Below are positions 8,594 through 20,404 of a stretch of DNA of 21,761 nt, in pieces. The DNA lies in assembly GCF_025362455.1 (NCBI RefSeq), contig NZ_JANYGJ010000234.1:1-21761 (forward strand), read 5' to 3'. The notes under the pieces were generated by a model. The model made no database searches, was not told the origin of the DNA, and worked only from the letters and a program-made list of their open reading frames with translations. Position 1 is the stretch's first letter; the number at the start of each line of letters is the position of its first letter. The stretch is from Deinococcus sp. GTDB lineage: Bacteria > Deinococcota > Deinococci > Deinococcales > Deinococcaceae. Made by a program: the position numbers and the translations under genes.

Positions 8594-9273
8594 CTCGAAA
8601 TCGTCGGGCTGGGCATCACCTTCCTCTTGCCCTTCCACACCACCCGCGCCAGCAGCAGCACGCCGATGACCACGGCGTAGATCAGCGGCTCGGTGTGGTC
8701 TTTTTTGACGCCCCACCAGTAATGCACCGCGCCCAGCACCACGGCCAGGTACGCCAGGCGGTGCAGCGCCGTCCAGCGGGCGAAGCCGAGTCGTTTGACC
8801 GAGCCTCTGAAACTGGTCAGCGCCAGCGGAATGAGGGAGAGCAGCGCCAGAAAGCCCACCGTAATAAAAGGCCGCTTGAGCACGTCCTCGACCACCGTCT
8901 GGACCCCGAAGGTGCCGGTGAAGGCGCCCTTGTCAAAGAGGTACACCAGGAAGTGCAGCGCGGCGTACAGGAAGGCCAGCAGCCCCAGCGCTTTGCGGAT
9001 GCGGGCGGGCCAGGTCCAGCCGCTTAAGAGCCGCAGCGGCGTGCAGGCCAGCGACAGCCCCAGTGTGGCCAGCGTCAGCACGCCGGTCTGCAACTCGACG
9101 CGCTGCACCGGGTTGGCGCCGAGTGCCCCGCTGTAGCCGTCGAGCACCAGCACCGCCACCGGCAGCAGCCCGCCGACCACCACCGCCGGGCCGAGCCAGC
9201 CGAGCTTGCCAGCGGCCTTGCGGGCGGCGGGTTTCGGCGCGGCGTTCTTGGTGGTCTGCTTGATCTCGGTCAT
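8590..9273 (-). CDS. msrQ: MsrQ, heme-b membrane subunit of periplasmic methionine sulfoxide reductase
   Basis: 227-residue member of the ferric-reductase-like (YedZ/MsrQ) family that passes electrons from the quinone pool or flavin reductase to MsrP. About six hydrophobic segments follow a basic, Ala/Lys-rich cytosolic N-terminus (1-24). Candidate heme ligands are H107 (YAALHFLVYL), H171 (TALHRLAYL) and H184 (GAVHYWWGV), the conserved histidines of the family; FARWTALHRLAYL-x-HYWW is the most recognisable stretch. ATG 9273 lies 2 nt after the msrP stop, with no separate Shine-Dalgarno, so translation is probably coupled. A three-copy tandem repeat starts at its stop codon. Confidence 0.92.
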   Translation of the reverse strand: MTEIKQTTKNAAPKPAARKAAGKLGWLGPAVVVGGLLPVAVLVLDGYSGALGANPVQRVELQTGVLTLATLGLSLACTPLRLLSGWTWPARIRKALGLLAFLYAALHFLVYLFDKGAFTGTFGVQTVVEDVLKRPFITVGFLALLSLIPLALTSFRGSVKRLGFARWTALHRLAYLAVVLGAVHYWWGVKKDHTEPLIYAVVIGVLLLARVVWKGKRKVMPSPTISS

Positions 9274-9275
9274 GG

Positions 9276-10322
<1,047 letters not shown>

Positions 10323-10530
10323 GGCTTCTCCTTGAGGGCGCAAAGACTTCGGTAGCGCAAGGGGCTCGTTATTCAGATATACGCAGTGAAGAGCGCGTTG
10401 GATTTACTTTCGGCGCCGGGGTGGAAGCGGCCTGGACAGCGGTGACTGAACCGGGGGGTCTGGACTCCACCGATTGTGCGCGTTCCAGTTGGCGGTGATC
10501 TGAAGCTGGACCACCGTTGCGGCTCAGATC

Positions 10531-10564
10531 AGCACGGTCGAGCCAGCACGGTCGAGCCAGCACG
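10531..10564. repeat. 14-bp tandem repeat, 2.4 copies
   Basis: AGCACGGTCGAGCC at 10531-10544 is repeated exactly at 10545-10558, with a partial third copy (AGCACG) at 10559-10564. It directly abuts the stop codon of the diguanylate cyclase gene (- strand), inside the 243-bp gap before msrP. The rest of that gap holds the msrP upstream region; I could not assign a promoter there with confidence. Confidence 0.8.
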
Positions 10565-10565
10565 C

Positions 10566-12044
10566 TCACGACAGCGGCGCGGTGTCTCCAGCCGAGGCGA
10601 CCCGGTTTTTGCCCGTCCGCTTGGCCTGGTACAGCGCCTGGTCGGCCTGGGCGGTGGTGGCGCTGCTGAGATCGCCCATCCGGTACTGCGCCGCGCCGAG
10701 GCTGATGGTCACCGGCTGGCCGACCCCGAACTCGTGATCGGCGATGACGTTGCGCAGCTCCTCGGCCACCATCGACGCCTGGGCGGCGGCGCAGCCCCCC
10801 AGCACGGCCATGAATTCCTCACCGCCCCAGCGAATCAGGATGTCGCCCTCGCGCAGGGCGTCGCGGGCCAGCCGGGCCACCGTCCGGATCACCGCGTCGC
10901 CCGTGGCGTGGCCGTGCGCGTCGTTGATCTGCTTGAAGTCGTCGATGTCGAAGAGCACCAGGCTCAGCGGCGCCTTGCTGCGCCCGGTTTCGCGCAGGCT
11001 CTGTTCGAGCAGCACCTCGCCCACGCCCCGGTTGGTCAGGCCGGTCAGGGTATCGAAGGTGGCCAGCTCCTCCAGGCGGCGCTGGAAACGGCCCACCGTC
11101 AGCATGGTCAGGCCCAGCACCAGCAGGGTCGCCAGGACGCCCACCGCCAGGTTGATGCCCAGCAGCCGCAGGAACGGCGCCACGGCCCCGGCCTCGTCTT
11201 GTTCGACGACCAGATACCAGCCCAGCTCCGGCACGAAGCGCGAGTTGACCTGCACCGTCGAGCGGCCCAGGTGGTACGAGGTGGTGATGGGTTGCCCGGC
11301 CCCGGCCAGCACCTGAGCGGCGATCTCCGAGAGACCGGGCAGCGTGCGGATCGAGCCGCGCCGCGAGCGTTCCGGCAGGCCGCTGGCCTGAAGGCTGCTG
11401 AGCACCACCTCGCCCGACTTGCTGACAAAGTAGACCTGCTGGCCGTAGCGCGTCTCCAGCCGCCCCAGCAGAGCCCTGAGCGTGTTGATGGTCACGCCGA
11501 CGCCGGTCACGCCCAGAAAGCGGCCTTCGTCGCCCAGCAGGCGGTAGTTGATGAACACCGTCATGGTATTGCGGTTGACCAGATCGGGGTCCACGTTCAG
11601 TTCGTAGTCCCCTTGCATGGCCTTGACCCGGAAGTACCACCGGGCACGCGGATCGGTTTCGCGCACGGTCTGCGCCACGCCCTTGCCGGAGTAATACCTG
11701 CGGGTCGCCTCCGAGACGAAAAAGCTGGTATTGGTCCCAAATTGTGCCTGAATTCTCGCCAGATAGCGGCTGATCTGCCCCACGTCGCGCTCGCCGCCGG
11801 TCACCCAGTCGCGCAGGAAGGTGTCCTGGGCCATCTGTTTGGAAACCGAAACGGGCCGGACCAGTTCGCGCTGCACCTCGGAGTACACCGAGTCGCCGGT
11901 CAGCGGCAGCTCGCGCTTCGTCAGGTTGCCGCGAATGGTGCCCCGCGCCGCCAGGTAACCGAGCAAACTGGTGCTCAGAAAGCCCAGCGCCACGATCAGG
12001 CTCAGCCAGAGCACCAGCCGGTTCTTGCGCGGCAGGGCGGTCAT
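10566..12044 (-). CDS. membrane-anchored dCache-GGDEF diguanylate cyclase
   Basis: 492 residues; makes c-di-GMP from two GTP. A TM helix (about 9-31), a periplasmic sensory region of about 255 residues with the look of a double-Cache domain (RWYFRVKAMQGDYELNVDPDLVN at about 135-157, FVPELGWYLVVEQDEAG at 270-286), a second TM helix (about 291-318) and a C-terminal GGDEF domain (about 327-486). The active site is intact: GGEEF at 407-411, FDIDDFKQIND with metal ligand D366, and HGHATGD. An I-site RxxD (R398-D401) lies exactly five residues before GGEEF, so product inhibition is expected. Start ATG 12044 lies 8 nt after TAGACT, near-leaderless. Divergent from map; ligand unknown. Confidence 0.93.
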   Translation of the reverse strand: MTALPRKNRLVLWLSLIVALGFLSTSLLGYLAARGTIRGNLTKRELPLTGDSVYSEVQRELVRPVSVSKQMAQDTFLRDWVTGGERDVGQISRYLARIQAQFGTNTSFFVSEATRRYYSGKGVAQTVRETDPRARWYFRVKAMQGDYELNVDPDLVNRNTMTVFINYRLLGDEGRFLGVTGVGVTINTLRALLGRLETRYGQQVYFVSKSGEVVLSSLQASGLPERSRRGSIRTLPGLSEIAAQVLAGAGQPITTSYHLGRSTVQVNSRFVPELGWYLVVEQDEAGAVAPFLRLLGINLAVGVLATLLVLGLTMLTVGRFQRRLEELATFDTLTGLTNRGVGEVLLEQSLRETGRSKAPLSLVLFDIDDFKQINDAHGHATGDAVIRTVARLARDALREGDILIRWGGEEFMAVLGGCAAAQASMVAEELRNVIADHEFGVGQPVTISLGAAQYRMGDLSSATTAQADQALYQAKRTGKNRVASAGDTAPLS

Positions 12045-12052
12045 CTTCAGGA

Positions 12053-12058
12053 AGTCTA
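12053..12058 (-). promoter_or_regulatory. -10 box of the diguanylate cyclase gene
   Basis: TAGACT on the - strand ends 8 nt before ATG 12044, giving a near-leaderless mRNA. No clear -35 box. Confidence 0.35.
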
Positions 12059-12100
12059 CACGCCGGGCTTTGATAAGGGGAGTGGGAGCCTGGTCGGCCC

Positions 12101-12156
12101 TGCCCCGTCAATCGTGCCCCGTCAATCGTGCCCTGTTAATCCTGCCCTGTTAATCG
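12101..12156. repeat. four tandem 14-bp repeats in the divergent promoter region
   Basis: Copies: TGCCCCGTCAATCG (12101-12114), the same again (12115-12128), TGCCCTGTTAATCC (12129-12142) and TGCCCTGTTAATCG (12143-12156). Copies 1-2 and 3-4 form two sub-types, so the array probably grew in two steps. It lies between the divergent diguanylate cyclase and map genes, 43 bp from the -10 box of the first and 35 bp from that of the second. Confidence 0.85.
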
Positions 12157-12187
12157 TGAGTGGCCTCCCGCGCAGCCCCCAGGCGCG

Positions 12188-12196
12188 TGCTAGCCT
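12188..12196 (+). promoter_or_regulatory. extended -10 promoter of map
   Basis: TGC TAGCCT (TGn plus -10) ends 8 nt before ATG 12205, giving a leader of at most 1-2 nt. No Shine-Dalgarno precedes the ATG. Confidence 0.45.
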
Positions 12197-12204
12197 GGTT
12201 TGTT

Positions 12205-12966
<762 letters not shown>

Positions 12967-12984
12967 AGTTGCGGATGAAGAAGG

Positions 12985-13012
12985 CCCCGTCAGGTTGATG
13001 GCGGGTGCTTTT
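12985..13012 (+). terminator. possible map terminator
   Basis: An imperfect stem (CCCCGTCA against TGATGGCGGG, with bulges) is followed by TTTT at 13009-13012, 19 nt after the map stop. Weak pairing, so low confidence. Confidence 0.3.
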
Positions 13013-13033
13013 CTAAAAATCTAAATGAGAGTA

Positions 13034-14227
13034 TCAACGCAGGGTGACGATGTGCAAATTATATTTATAATCACTGTACATTAGCTTTTTACTATCTTTG
13101 GAGAATATAGGCCCGTAGCAAGCGTGAGCGTAAATTGTAATGATTTTGCCGTCCGACGCGTCTCGTAGGGCCAATGTGGAATCGCCAAGTGGGTCTTTGG
13201 GGCCAAACGGGTCTTCGGGTGTGTTAAAATCTGGCCTGGCTGTACAATGGTTGACGACTGAATCGTTGCTACGAGTTGCTAAATACTTGCCATCAGAGCT
13301 GATTGCGGTTTGATAAATGCCAGCTTCTTGTCCGACGAGCTGGTACTTGATTTTCCCCGTGCTGAACGTGCGAACCCAACCGACGGAGGGTTCTCCCGAA
13401 CGGTATATTTTGGCTGTCTCAGAGTTGAGCCCCACGCCGCCAGCGACGATATCTTTATTTAAATTGACAGACGTTGAATCTTTTGTAAAGCCGCCCTGGT
13501 AGTAGAGCCCGCCATTGTAAGGAGGCTCGTTTTCGTCAGCGACATAAATTAATGATTTCAAAGCAACTTTCGAATTGTTAGCTGGGTTACTAAGAGATAA
13601 ACGCCAGAGTTTCGTGTTGTAGTTATTCGCTACAAGAATCTTGCCGTCGTTATACACTGCGTCAATCCAGTCTGTCGAATATACGACATCGGCTGACTGG
13701 TTTTTGCAAAGTTTTATTATAGAAGAAGTTTTTGAATTCGACAGACTCAATACTTTCAGATTACAAGAGTCGCCGCCTATCAGATATGCACTGTCCTCTG
13801 TAAACTTCCCATCATTGCCCACGTAAAATTCCTCAATATTGGTACCATCTACTATTTTAAGTTTACCTCCGAATAGTCTGATGCCGACGAGAATGAATCG
13901 ACCATCTTTGCTCATTTTTATGTCATAGAACGAATGTTTTTTTCTTGCGTCATCCCTTTCGGAGTAGATGATGGATTGTGATAGCTTACTTGTAGAGCCT
14001 TTGCCCCATCGCGGATGCAAAACAATAGTTCTAGTGGACATGGTGGATAAATTGGTAACGTCAACATATATTACGTCTCGACCTCCGTAAGCCCGACTCA
14101 ATAAGGATTCACCATCGCCGGAAAGCGCTCCTATGGGTGAGGGCATTGAGATGACTTGTTCGCTTAGCCCTGTACTGACAGAGGAAAGGAGAATGGTGGT
14201 GCAGATGGAAAAGCAGTGTCTCGTCAT
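13034..14227 (-). CDS. putative secreted beta-propeller-like protein, AT-rich
   Basis: 397 residues, function unknown. It opens with a short hydrophobic stretch after MTRH (residues about 5-22), a likely signal peptide. The rest is strand-rich with recurring WD40/TolB-like turns of the type S-x-DGK-x-L: SPIGALSGDGESLLS, MSKDGRFILVG, ISSDGKYLATRS and FSKDSKKLMYS, spaced as propeller blades. A Pro/Asp-rich insertion (PEDPFGPKDPLGD) lies near the C-terminus. Base composition is strikingly AT-rich (roughly 40-45 % GC by eye) with mixed codon use, unlike the GC-rich flanks, suggesting recent transfer. Start ATG 14227 lies 8 nt after TAAACT, which overlaps the stop codon of the upstream membrane-protein gene. 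Ligand or partner unknown. Confidence 0.65.
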   Translation of the reverse strand: MTRHCFSICTTILLSSVSTGLSEQVISMPSPIGALSGDGESLLSRAYGGRDVIYVDVTNLSTMSTRTIVLHPRWGKGSTSKLSQSIIYSERDDARKKHSFYDIKMSKDGRFILVGIRLFGGKLKIVDGTNIEEFYVGNDGKFTEDSAYLIGGDSCNLKVLSLSNSKTSSIIKLCKNQSADVVYSTDWIDAVYNDGKILVANNYNTKLWRLSLSNPANNSKVALKSLIYVADENEPPYNGGLYYQGGFTKDSTSVNLNKDIVAGGVGLNSETAKIYRSGEPSVGWVRTFSTGKIKYQLVGQEAGIYQTAISSDGKYLATRSNDSVVNHCTARPDFNTPEDPFGPKDPLGDSTLALRDASDGKIITIYAHACYGPIFSKDSKKLMYSDYKYNLHIVTLR

Positions 14228-14235
14228 CTGCTGAG

Positions 14236-14241
14236 AGTTTA
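14236..14241 (-). promoter_or_regulatory. -10 box of the beta-propeller gene
   Basis: TAAACT on the - strand ends 8 nt before ATG 14227; its first three bases are the TAA stop of the preceding membrane-protein gene. It suggests separate, near-leaderless transcription of the AT-rich gene. Confidence 0.35.
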
Positions 14242-14994
14242 CAACATCTCCCCACTCTCTTTCTCCGGTTCCTTCTTGGTCAGCACCACCGGCACGTTAG
14301 ACGACGACTCGCCCAGCGCTGCCGGATACACCTGGTCGATCAGCGCGGCGTTCACCGTGTCGCTGACGGGCTCAGCGGGCGGCTTCACCAGCGGCGGTGT
14401 CGGCTTTCTCCCACTCCCGCGCTCGAAACGGGTGATCGGCTTGGGCGGGGGCGTGTAGGGGCGGCGCTCTGACCTGGCTGCGCGACTCCGGCTGACCCAG
14501 ACGCTCACCTGCCGGATCAGGCTGATCAGCAGCCCCACTCCGGCGGCGATAAAGGCGACTTGCTGAAACTGGTTGTTGGCCGGAAAGGTTATGCTGGCGT
14601 CGAGCCTGGGCGCAATGAAGGCCACCCCGATGATCGGCACGGCGAACAGGGCGGCGGCGAAGGGCAACACGAACGGCCCGCCCGCGTGCTTCATCACTAG
14701 GCAGGCCAGCAGCGAGGTGGCGATCAGCGGAAAGATGACCCACCACTGCTCCGGCGGCGTCTTCAGGAGGACCAGCGGCAGCACGCCCAGCGGAATGGCC
14801 GCGTAGCCGAACCAGTTGCCCGCCTCGTCGGCCACGAAGGTCAGCACCACCCAGATGGCCAGTTTCTGCGGCCAGCTCAGCGGCAGGGTCATGGCGTAGG
14901 CGAGGACGCCCAGCGCGGCCAGCCCCAGCACCCACATGCTCGCCACGAAGGCGACGTGCCGGGCACGGGCCGGGTCGCGGCGGTTGCCGGTCAT
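14239..14994 (-). CDS. six-TM membrane protein with proline-rich cytosolic tail
   Basis: 251 residues, unrecognised family. Hydrophobic segments at about 14-36, 44-56, 62-78, 85-101, 107-128 and 145-166 form a compact membrane domain; a basic RSRAARSERRPY stretch follows, then an about 70-residue tail rich in Pro, Glu and Ser (TPPPKPITRFERGSGRKPTPPL). No catalytic motif recognised. ATG 14994 is taken as start; GTG 15006, overlapping the uvrA stop as GTGA, is an equally good alternative and would imply translational coupling. No Shine-Dalgarno at either. Downstream partner of uvrA in the same transcript; a role in DNA repair is not implied by anything visible in the protein. Confidence 0.7.
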   Translation of the reverse strand: MTGNRRDPARARHVAFVASMWVLGLAALGVLAYAMTLPLSWPQKLAIWVVLTFVADEAGNWFGYAAIPLGVLPLVLLKTPPEQWWVIFPLIATSLLACLVMKHAGGPFVLPFAAALFAVPIIGVAFIAPRLDASITFPANNQFQQVAFIAAGVGLLISLIRQVSVWVSRSRAARSERRPYTPPPKPITRFERGSGRKPTPPLVKPPAEPVSDTVNAALIDQVYPAALGESSSNVPVVLTKKEPEKESGEML

Positions 14995-15002
14995 GGCGGC
15001 GC

Positions 15003-18161
<3,159 letters not shown>

Positions 18162-18169
18162 GCTGACAA

Positions 18170-18179
18170 CCTTCCTTTT
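18170..18179 (-). promoter_or_regulatory. uvrA ribosome binding site
   Basis: AAAAGGAAGG on the - strand lies 8 nt upstream of TTG 18161. It decides the start over the in-frame TTG at 18185, which would lie upstream of this site. It is one of few strong Shine-Dalgarno sites here; most neighbours look leaderless. Confidence 0.65.
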
Positions 18180-18285
18180 AAGCAACCCTGTAAACAGGCT
18201 GGATGTGGTCTGGGTGAGGCTTTACGGCTTGCGCCTGGCTACGCTGAGGGCAGAAGTCAGGGGGCCGCTTCTGGATAAACGTCGC

Positions 18286-18294
18286 ATTCTAGCA
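18286..18294 (-). promoter_or_regulatory. candidate extended -10 promoter of uvrA
   Basis: TGC TAGAAT on the - strand (TGn at 18292-18294, -10 at 18286-18291) would give a leader of about 115-120 nt. No clear -35. The leader contains the near-palindrome CCTGTAAACAGG (18187-18198, + strand). I saw no match to the Deinococcus radiation/desiccation response motif. Confidence 0.4.
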
Positions 18295-18396
18295 CTCCGG
18301 GGGAGGGTGCCTGTGTGCCGAGATGCAGGTGGTGGAGCGGGGTGAAGGGGAGCTGCCGAGCAAGCCGCTTTCCTCCATCCGGCAGCCGGAAGAGCC

Positions 18397-19284
18397 CTAC
18401 AGTTTTTGGTCAGCCAAGCGCACCTGTTCGGCGTGCCAGGCGCGGAAGGCGAGGTAAGACGGGTTGACCAGATTGGCCCAGCCAGCGGCGCAAAGTCCGG
18501 CTGGGAGGGCGTCTCGCTCGTGCCAATACTGGGGGTCTTTTGCGAAATCGGTGTAGCCTCGGCGGTGCAAAATGTGGATGGCCCGGCCTTGCCAGCAGAG
18601 AGCAACAAAATCTAGACCAGGCTCCAGAGAGAAGAAGTGCAATACCTCTTTCGGGAGTGCCCAGGCCAGTGAGTGCCACTCAACCCGCTGCGGTCCGTAG
18701 TCATCGAAGATAAATCGTTTTGGGCTGTATTTTACGTCGTAAGTGAGCTCTGGACCATCAAAGTGCATGGTCATATCTACAAAGGCCCGATCCGTGAGTA
18801 TTTCATATGTACCGGAAACATCCAGCAAGTACCGACGGTCTCCAGGTAAAGGCCGTGCCAGGCTGCTGAGAACTTCTACCGGACCGCCGAGCATTACCGC
18901 GTCAAATCCGTAGCGGGCGTTCTCGCCCGTTGGCTTGCTCAGACCCCAAGATGAACAGAGCTGCACAATCTCCTTACTCGCTGCGATTAGCAGGGAGTCT
19001 GGACTGTAGCCCTCATTTGCCCACCGAGTCCATAGAACGAAGTGGGCGCGAAACCAGTCACTATCGATGAGGGTGTCGCGGTCAGCATAGCATTTCCCAC
19101 TTCCGTGCTGAATTCTGATGCAGCGTCTTTCTGAGTCATATTCGACGCAAATCCGAACCCAGTAGGAACCAAACCGGTGATATGCCTTAATCAACCCATG
19201 GTAGATACGGCCTCGGTCTTTTCGGGAAATGTGCTTTCCGTCTGTCCTATAGACTTCATCGTATGCGGTGATAATATTTGACAT
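18397..19284 (-). CDS. hypothetical protein, orphan
   Basis: 295 residues from ATG 19284; no family recognised. No signal peptide or TM helix, so cytosolic. The protein is rich in aromatic residues, with many Trp and Tyr (WFRAHFVLWTRWANEGY at 77-93, VEWHSLAWALPKEVLHFFSLEPGL at 201-224, a C-terminal YLAFRAWHAEQVRL helix), and has six cysteines. GC content is visibly lower (about 50-55 % by eye) than in uvrA or trmH. An ATG at 19291-19293 in frame is directly joined to the TAGGAG site, leaving no spacing; ATG 19284 has proper spacing (about 9 nt). TGTAAT at about 19315-19320 (- strand) is a possible -10. It is divergent from trmH and stands alone. Confidence 0.65.
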   Translation of the reverse strand: MSNIITAYDEVYRTDGKHISRKDRGRIYHGLIKAYHRFGSYWVRICVEYDSERRCIRIQHGSGKCYADRDTLIDSDWFRAHFVLWTRWANEGYSPDSLLIAASKEIVQLCSSWGLSKPTGENARYGFDAVMLGGPVEVLSSLARPLPGDRRYLLDVSGTYEILTDRAFVDMTMHFDGPELTYDVKYSPKRFIFDDYGPQRVEWHSLAWALPKEVLHFFSLEPGLDFVALCWQGRAIHILHRRGYTDFAKDPQYWHERDALPAGLCAAGWANLVNPSYLAFRAWHAEQVRLADQKL

Positions 19285-19378
19285 GGTGGGCATCTCCTAA
19301 ACTTCAAGCCGGAAATTACAGGTATTCTGTGCATCGCTCTGTCACAAAGTTGGCACGCCCCGCCCCTACCTCACGCGC

Positions 19379-19384
19379 CATACT
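19379..19384 (+). promoter_or_regulatory. -10 box of the TrmH-family gene (leaderless)
   Basis: CATACT ends 6 nt before GTG 19391, consistent with a leaderless mRNA. A TTGGCA at 19350-19355 is 23 bp upstream, too far for a standard spacer. Confidence 0.35.
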
Positions 19385-19390
19385 ACCCCC

Positions 19391-20200
19391 GTGACCCATC
19401 CCGCCCCAGAACCCATCACCTCCCTCCAGAATGCTCAGCTCAAGCGCCTCGTTCGCCTGCGTGACCGGCGCGAACGCCTGCGCGAAGGCGCCATGCTCAT
19501 CGAGGGTGCCCGCGAACTCGCCCGCGCCCTGAGCGGCGGGGTGGTCCCCGAAATGGTCTACACCTGCCCTGAACTCTTCAGCGCCGACGCTCACGATTTG
19601 CCGCTGAGCACCCTCCCCACCACCCAACTCTCCCGCGCCGCCTTCGAAAAGGTCAGTGGCCGTGAGGGTCCGGACGGCGTGCTAGCGCTCTGCCCGCTGC
19701 TGAGCCGCCCCTTGCCCGAACCCGGCCCGCAAGCCACCGTGCTCGTGCTCGACGGCCTGGAGAAACCCGGCAACGTGGGTGCCCTGCTGCGCACCGCCGA
19801 CGGCGCCGGGGCACACGCCACGCTGCTGGTCGGCGACGGCCTCGACCTGGGCAACCCCAACCTGATCCGCGCCTCGCAGGGCAGTCTATTCACCCAGCCG
19901 ACGGCGGCGCTGCCTGAGCAGGATGCTCTGAAGTGGCTGCGCGAACGCGACTTCACCCTGCTGGCCTGCACGCCGCACGCCCCGCAAACGTACTGGAACG
20001 CTCCGCTCACGGGCCGCCTGGCGCTGCTGCTGGGCACCGAGCACGCCGGACTCAGCGACTTCTGGGCACAGGCCGCCGATCTGAGCGTGAGCATTCCGAT
20101 GCAGGGGACCGCCGACAGCCTCAACGTCGCCACCGCCGGGGCGCTGATCCTGTACGAGTCGCTGCGGCAACGGCAGGCGTGGCTGCCGGGCGCGAACTGA
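19391..20200 (+). CDS. TrmH/SpoU-family RNA 2'-O-methyltransferase
   Basis: 269 residues from GTG 19391. SPOUT methyltransferase that moves a methyl from S-adenosylmethionine to a ribose 2'-OH in rRNA or tRNA. The N-terminal substrate-binding domain (about 8-105; LQNAQLKRLVRLRDRRERLREGAMLIEGARELARAL) is L30e-like. The catalytic knot shows the three SpoU motifs: EKPGNVGALLRTADGAGA with N128 and R134, LLLGTEHAGLS with E217, and IPMQGTADSLNVATAGALILYE with N245 (motif 3). Closest in layout to RlmB/TsnR-type or 23S rRNA methylases; the substrate cannot be decided. The GTG has no Shine-Dalgarno but follows a -10 box by 6 nt. Confidence 0.93.
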   Translation: MTHPAPEPITSLQNAQLKRLVRLRDRRERLREGAMLIEGARELARALSGGVVPEMVYTCPELFSADAHDLPLSTLPTTQLSRAAFEKVSGREGPDGVLALCPLLSRPLPEPGPQATVLVLDGLEKPGNVGALLRTADGAGAHATLLVGDGLDLGNPNLIRASQGSLFTQPTAALPEQDALKWLRERDFTLLACTPHAPQTYWNAPLTGRLALLLGTEHAGLSDFWAQAADLSVSIPMQGTADSLNVATAGALILYESLRQRQAWLPGAN

Positions 20201-20211
20201 CAGCGCCTGCG

Positions 20212-20237
20212 AACAGGGCTTGTGAACAGAGCCTGTG
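20212..20237. repeat. 13-bp tandem duplication downstream of the TrmH-family gene
   Basis: AACAGGGCTTGTG (20212-20224) is followed by AACAGAGCCTGTG (20225-20237), two mismatches. It lies 12 nt after the stop codon. The remaining gap to 20404 contains the hairpin at 20297-20313 and no gene. Confidence 0.55.
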
Positions 20238-20296
20238 AACCTGTTGATATGAATGGCCTGATATGACGGGCTAGAGAACTCCGCCCTGGCTGGATT

Positions 20297-20313
20297 CGGT
20301 GAACGCTTCACCG
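20297..20313. other. 7-bp hairpin in the intergenic region
   Basis: CGGTGAA (20297-20303), CGC, TTCACCG (20307-20313) is a perfect 7-bp stem. There is no T-run. It may be a terminator remnant or an operator for the gene at 20405. Confidence 0.35.
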
Positions 20314-20404
20314 GGTGTTCGGGGCACTCGGCAAGCGCAATAACAAAAGCACCCCCCTTCAGGCTGAGCAGCCGACATCAACACGAACTGGATAAGGACG
20401 ACCC

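Noticed and set aside
18187..18198. Near-palindrome CCTGTAAACAGG as a LexA/DdrO-type operator for uvrA
   Set aside because: It does not match the SOS box or the Deinococcus RDRM as I know them; kept only as an unexplained dyad.
20201..20404. Possible tRNA or small RNA in the gap after the TrmH-family gene
   Set aside because: I found a 7-bp hairpin but no cloverleaf or T-loop consensus.
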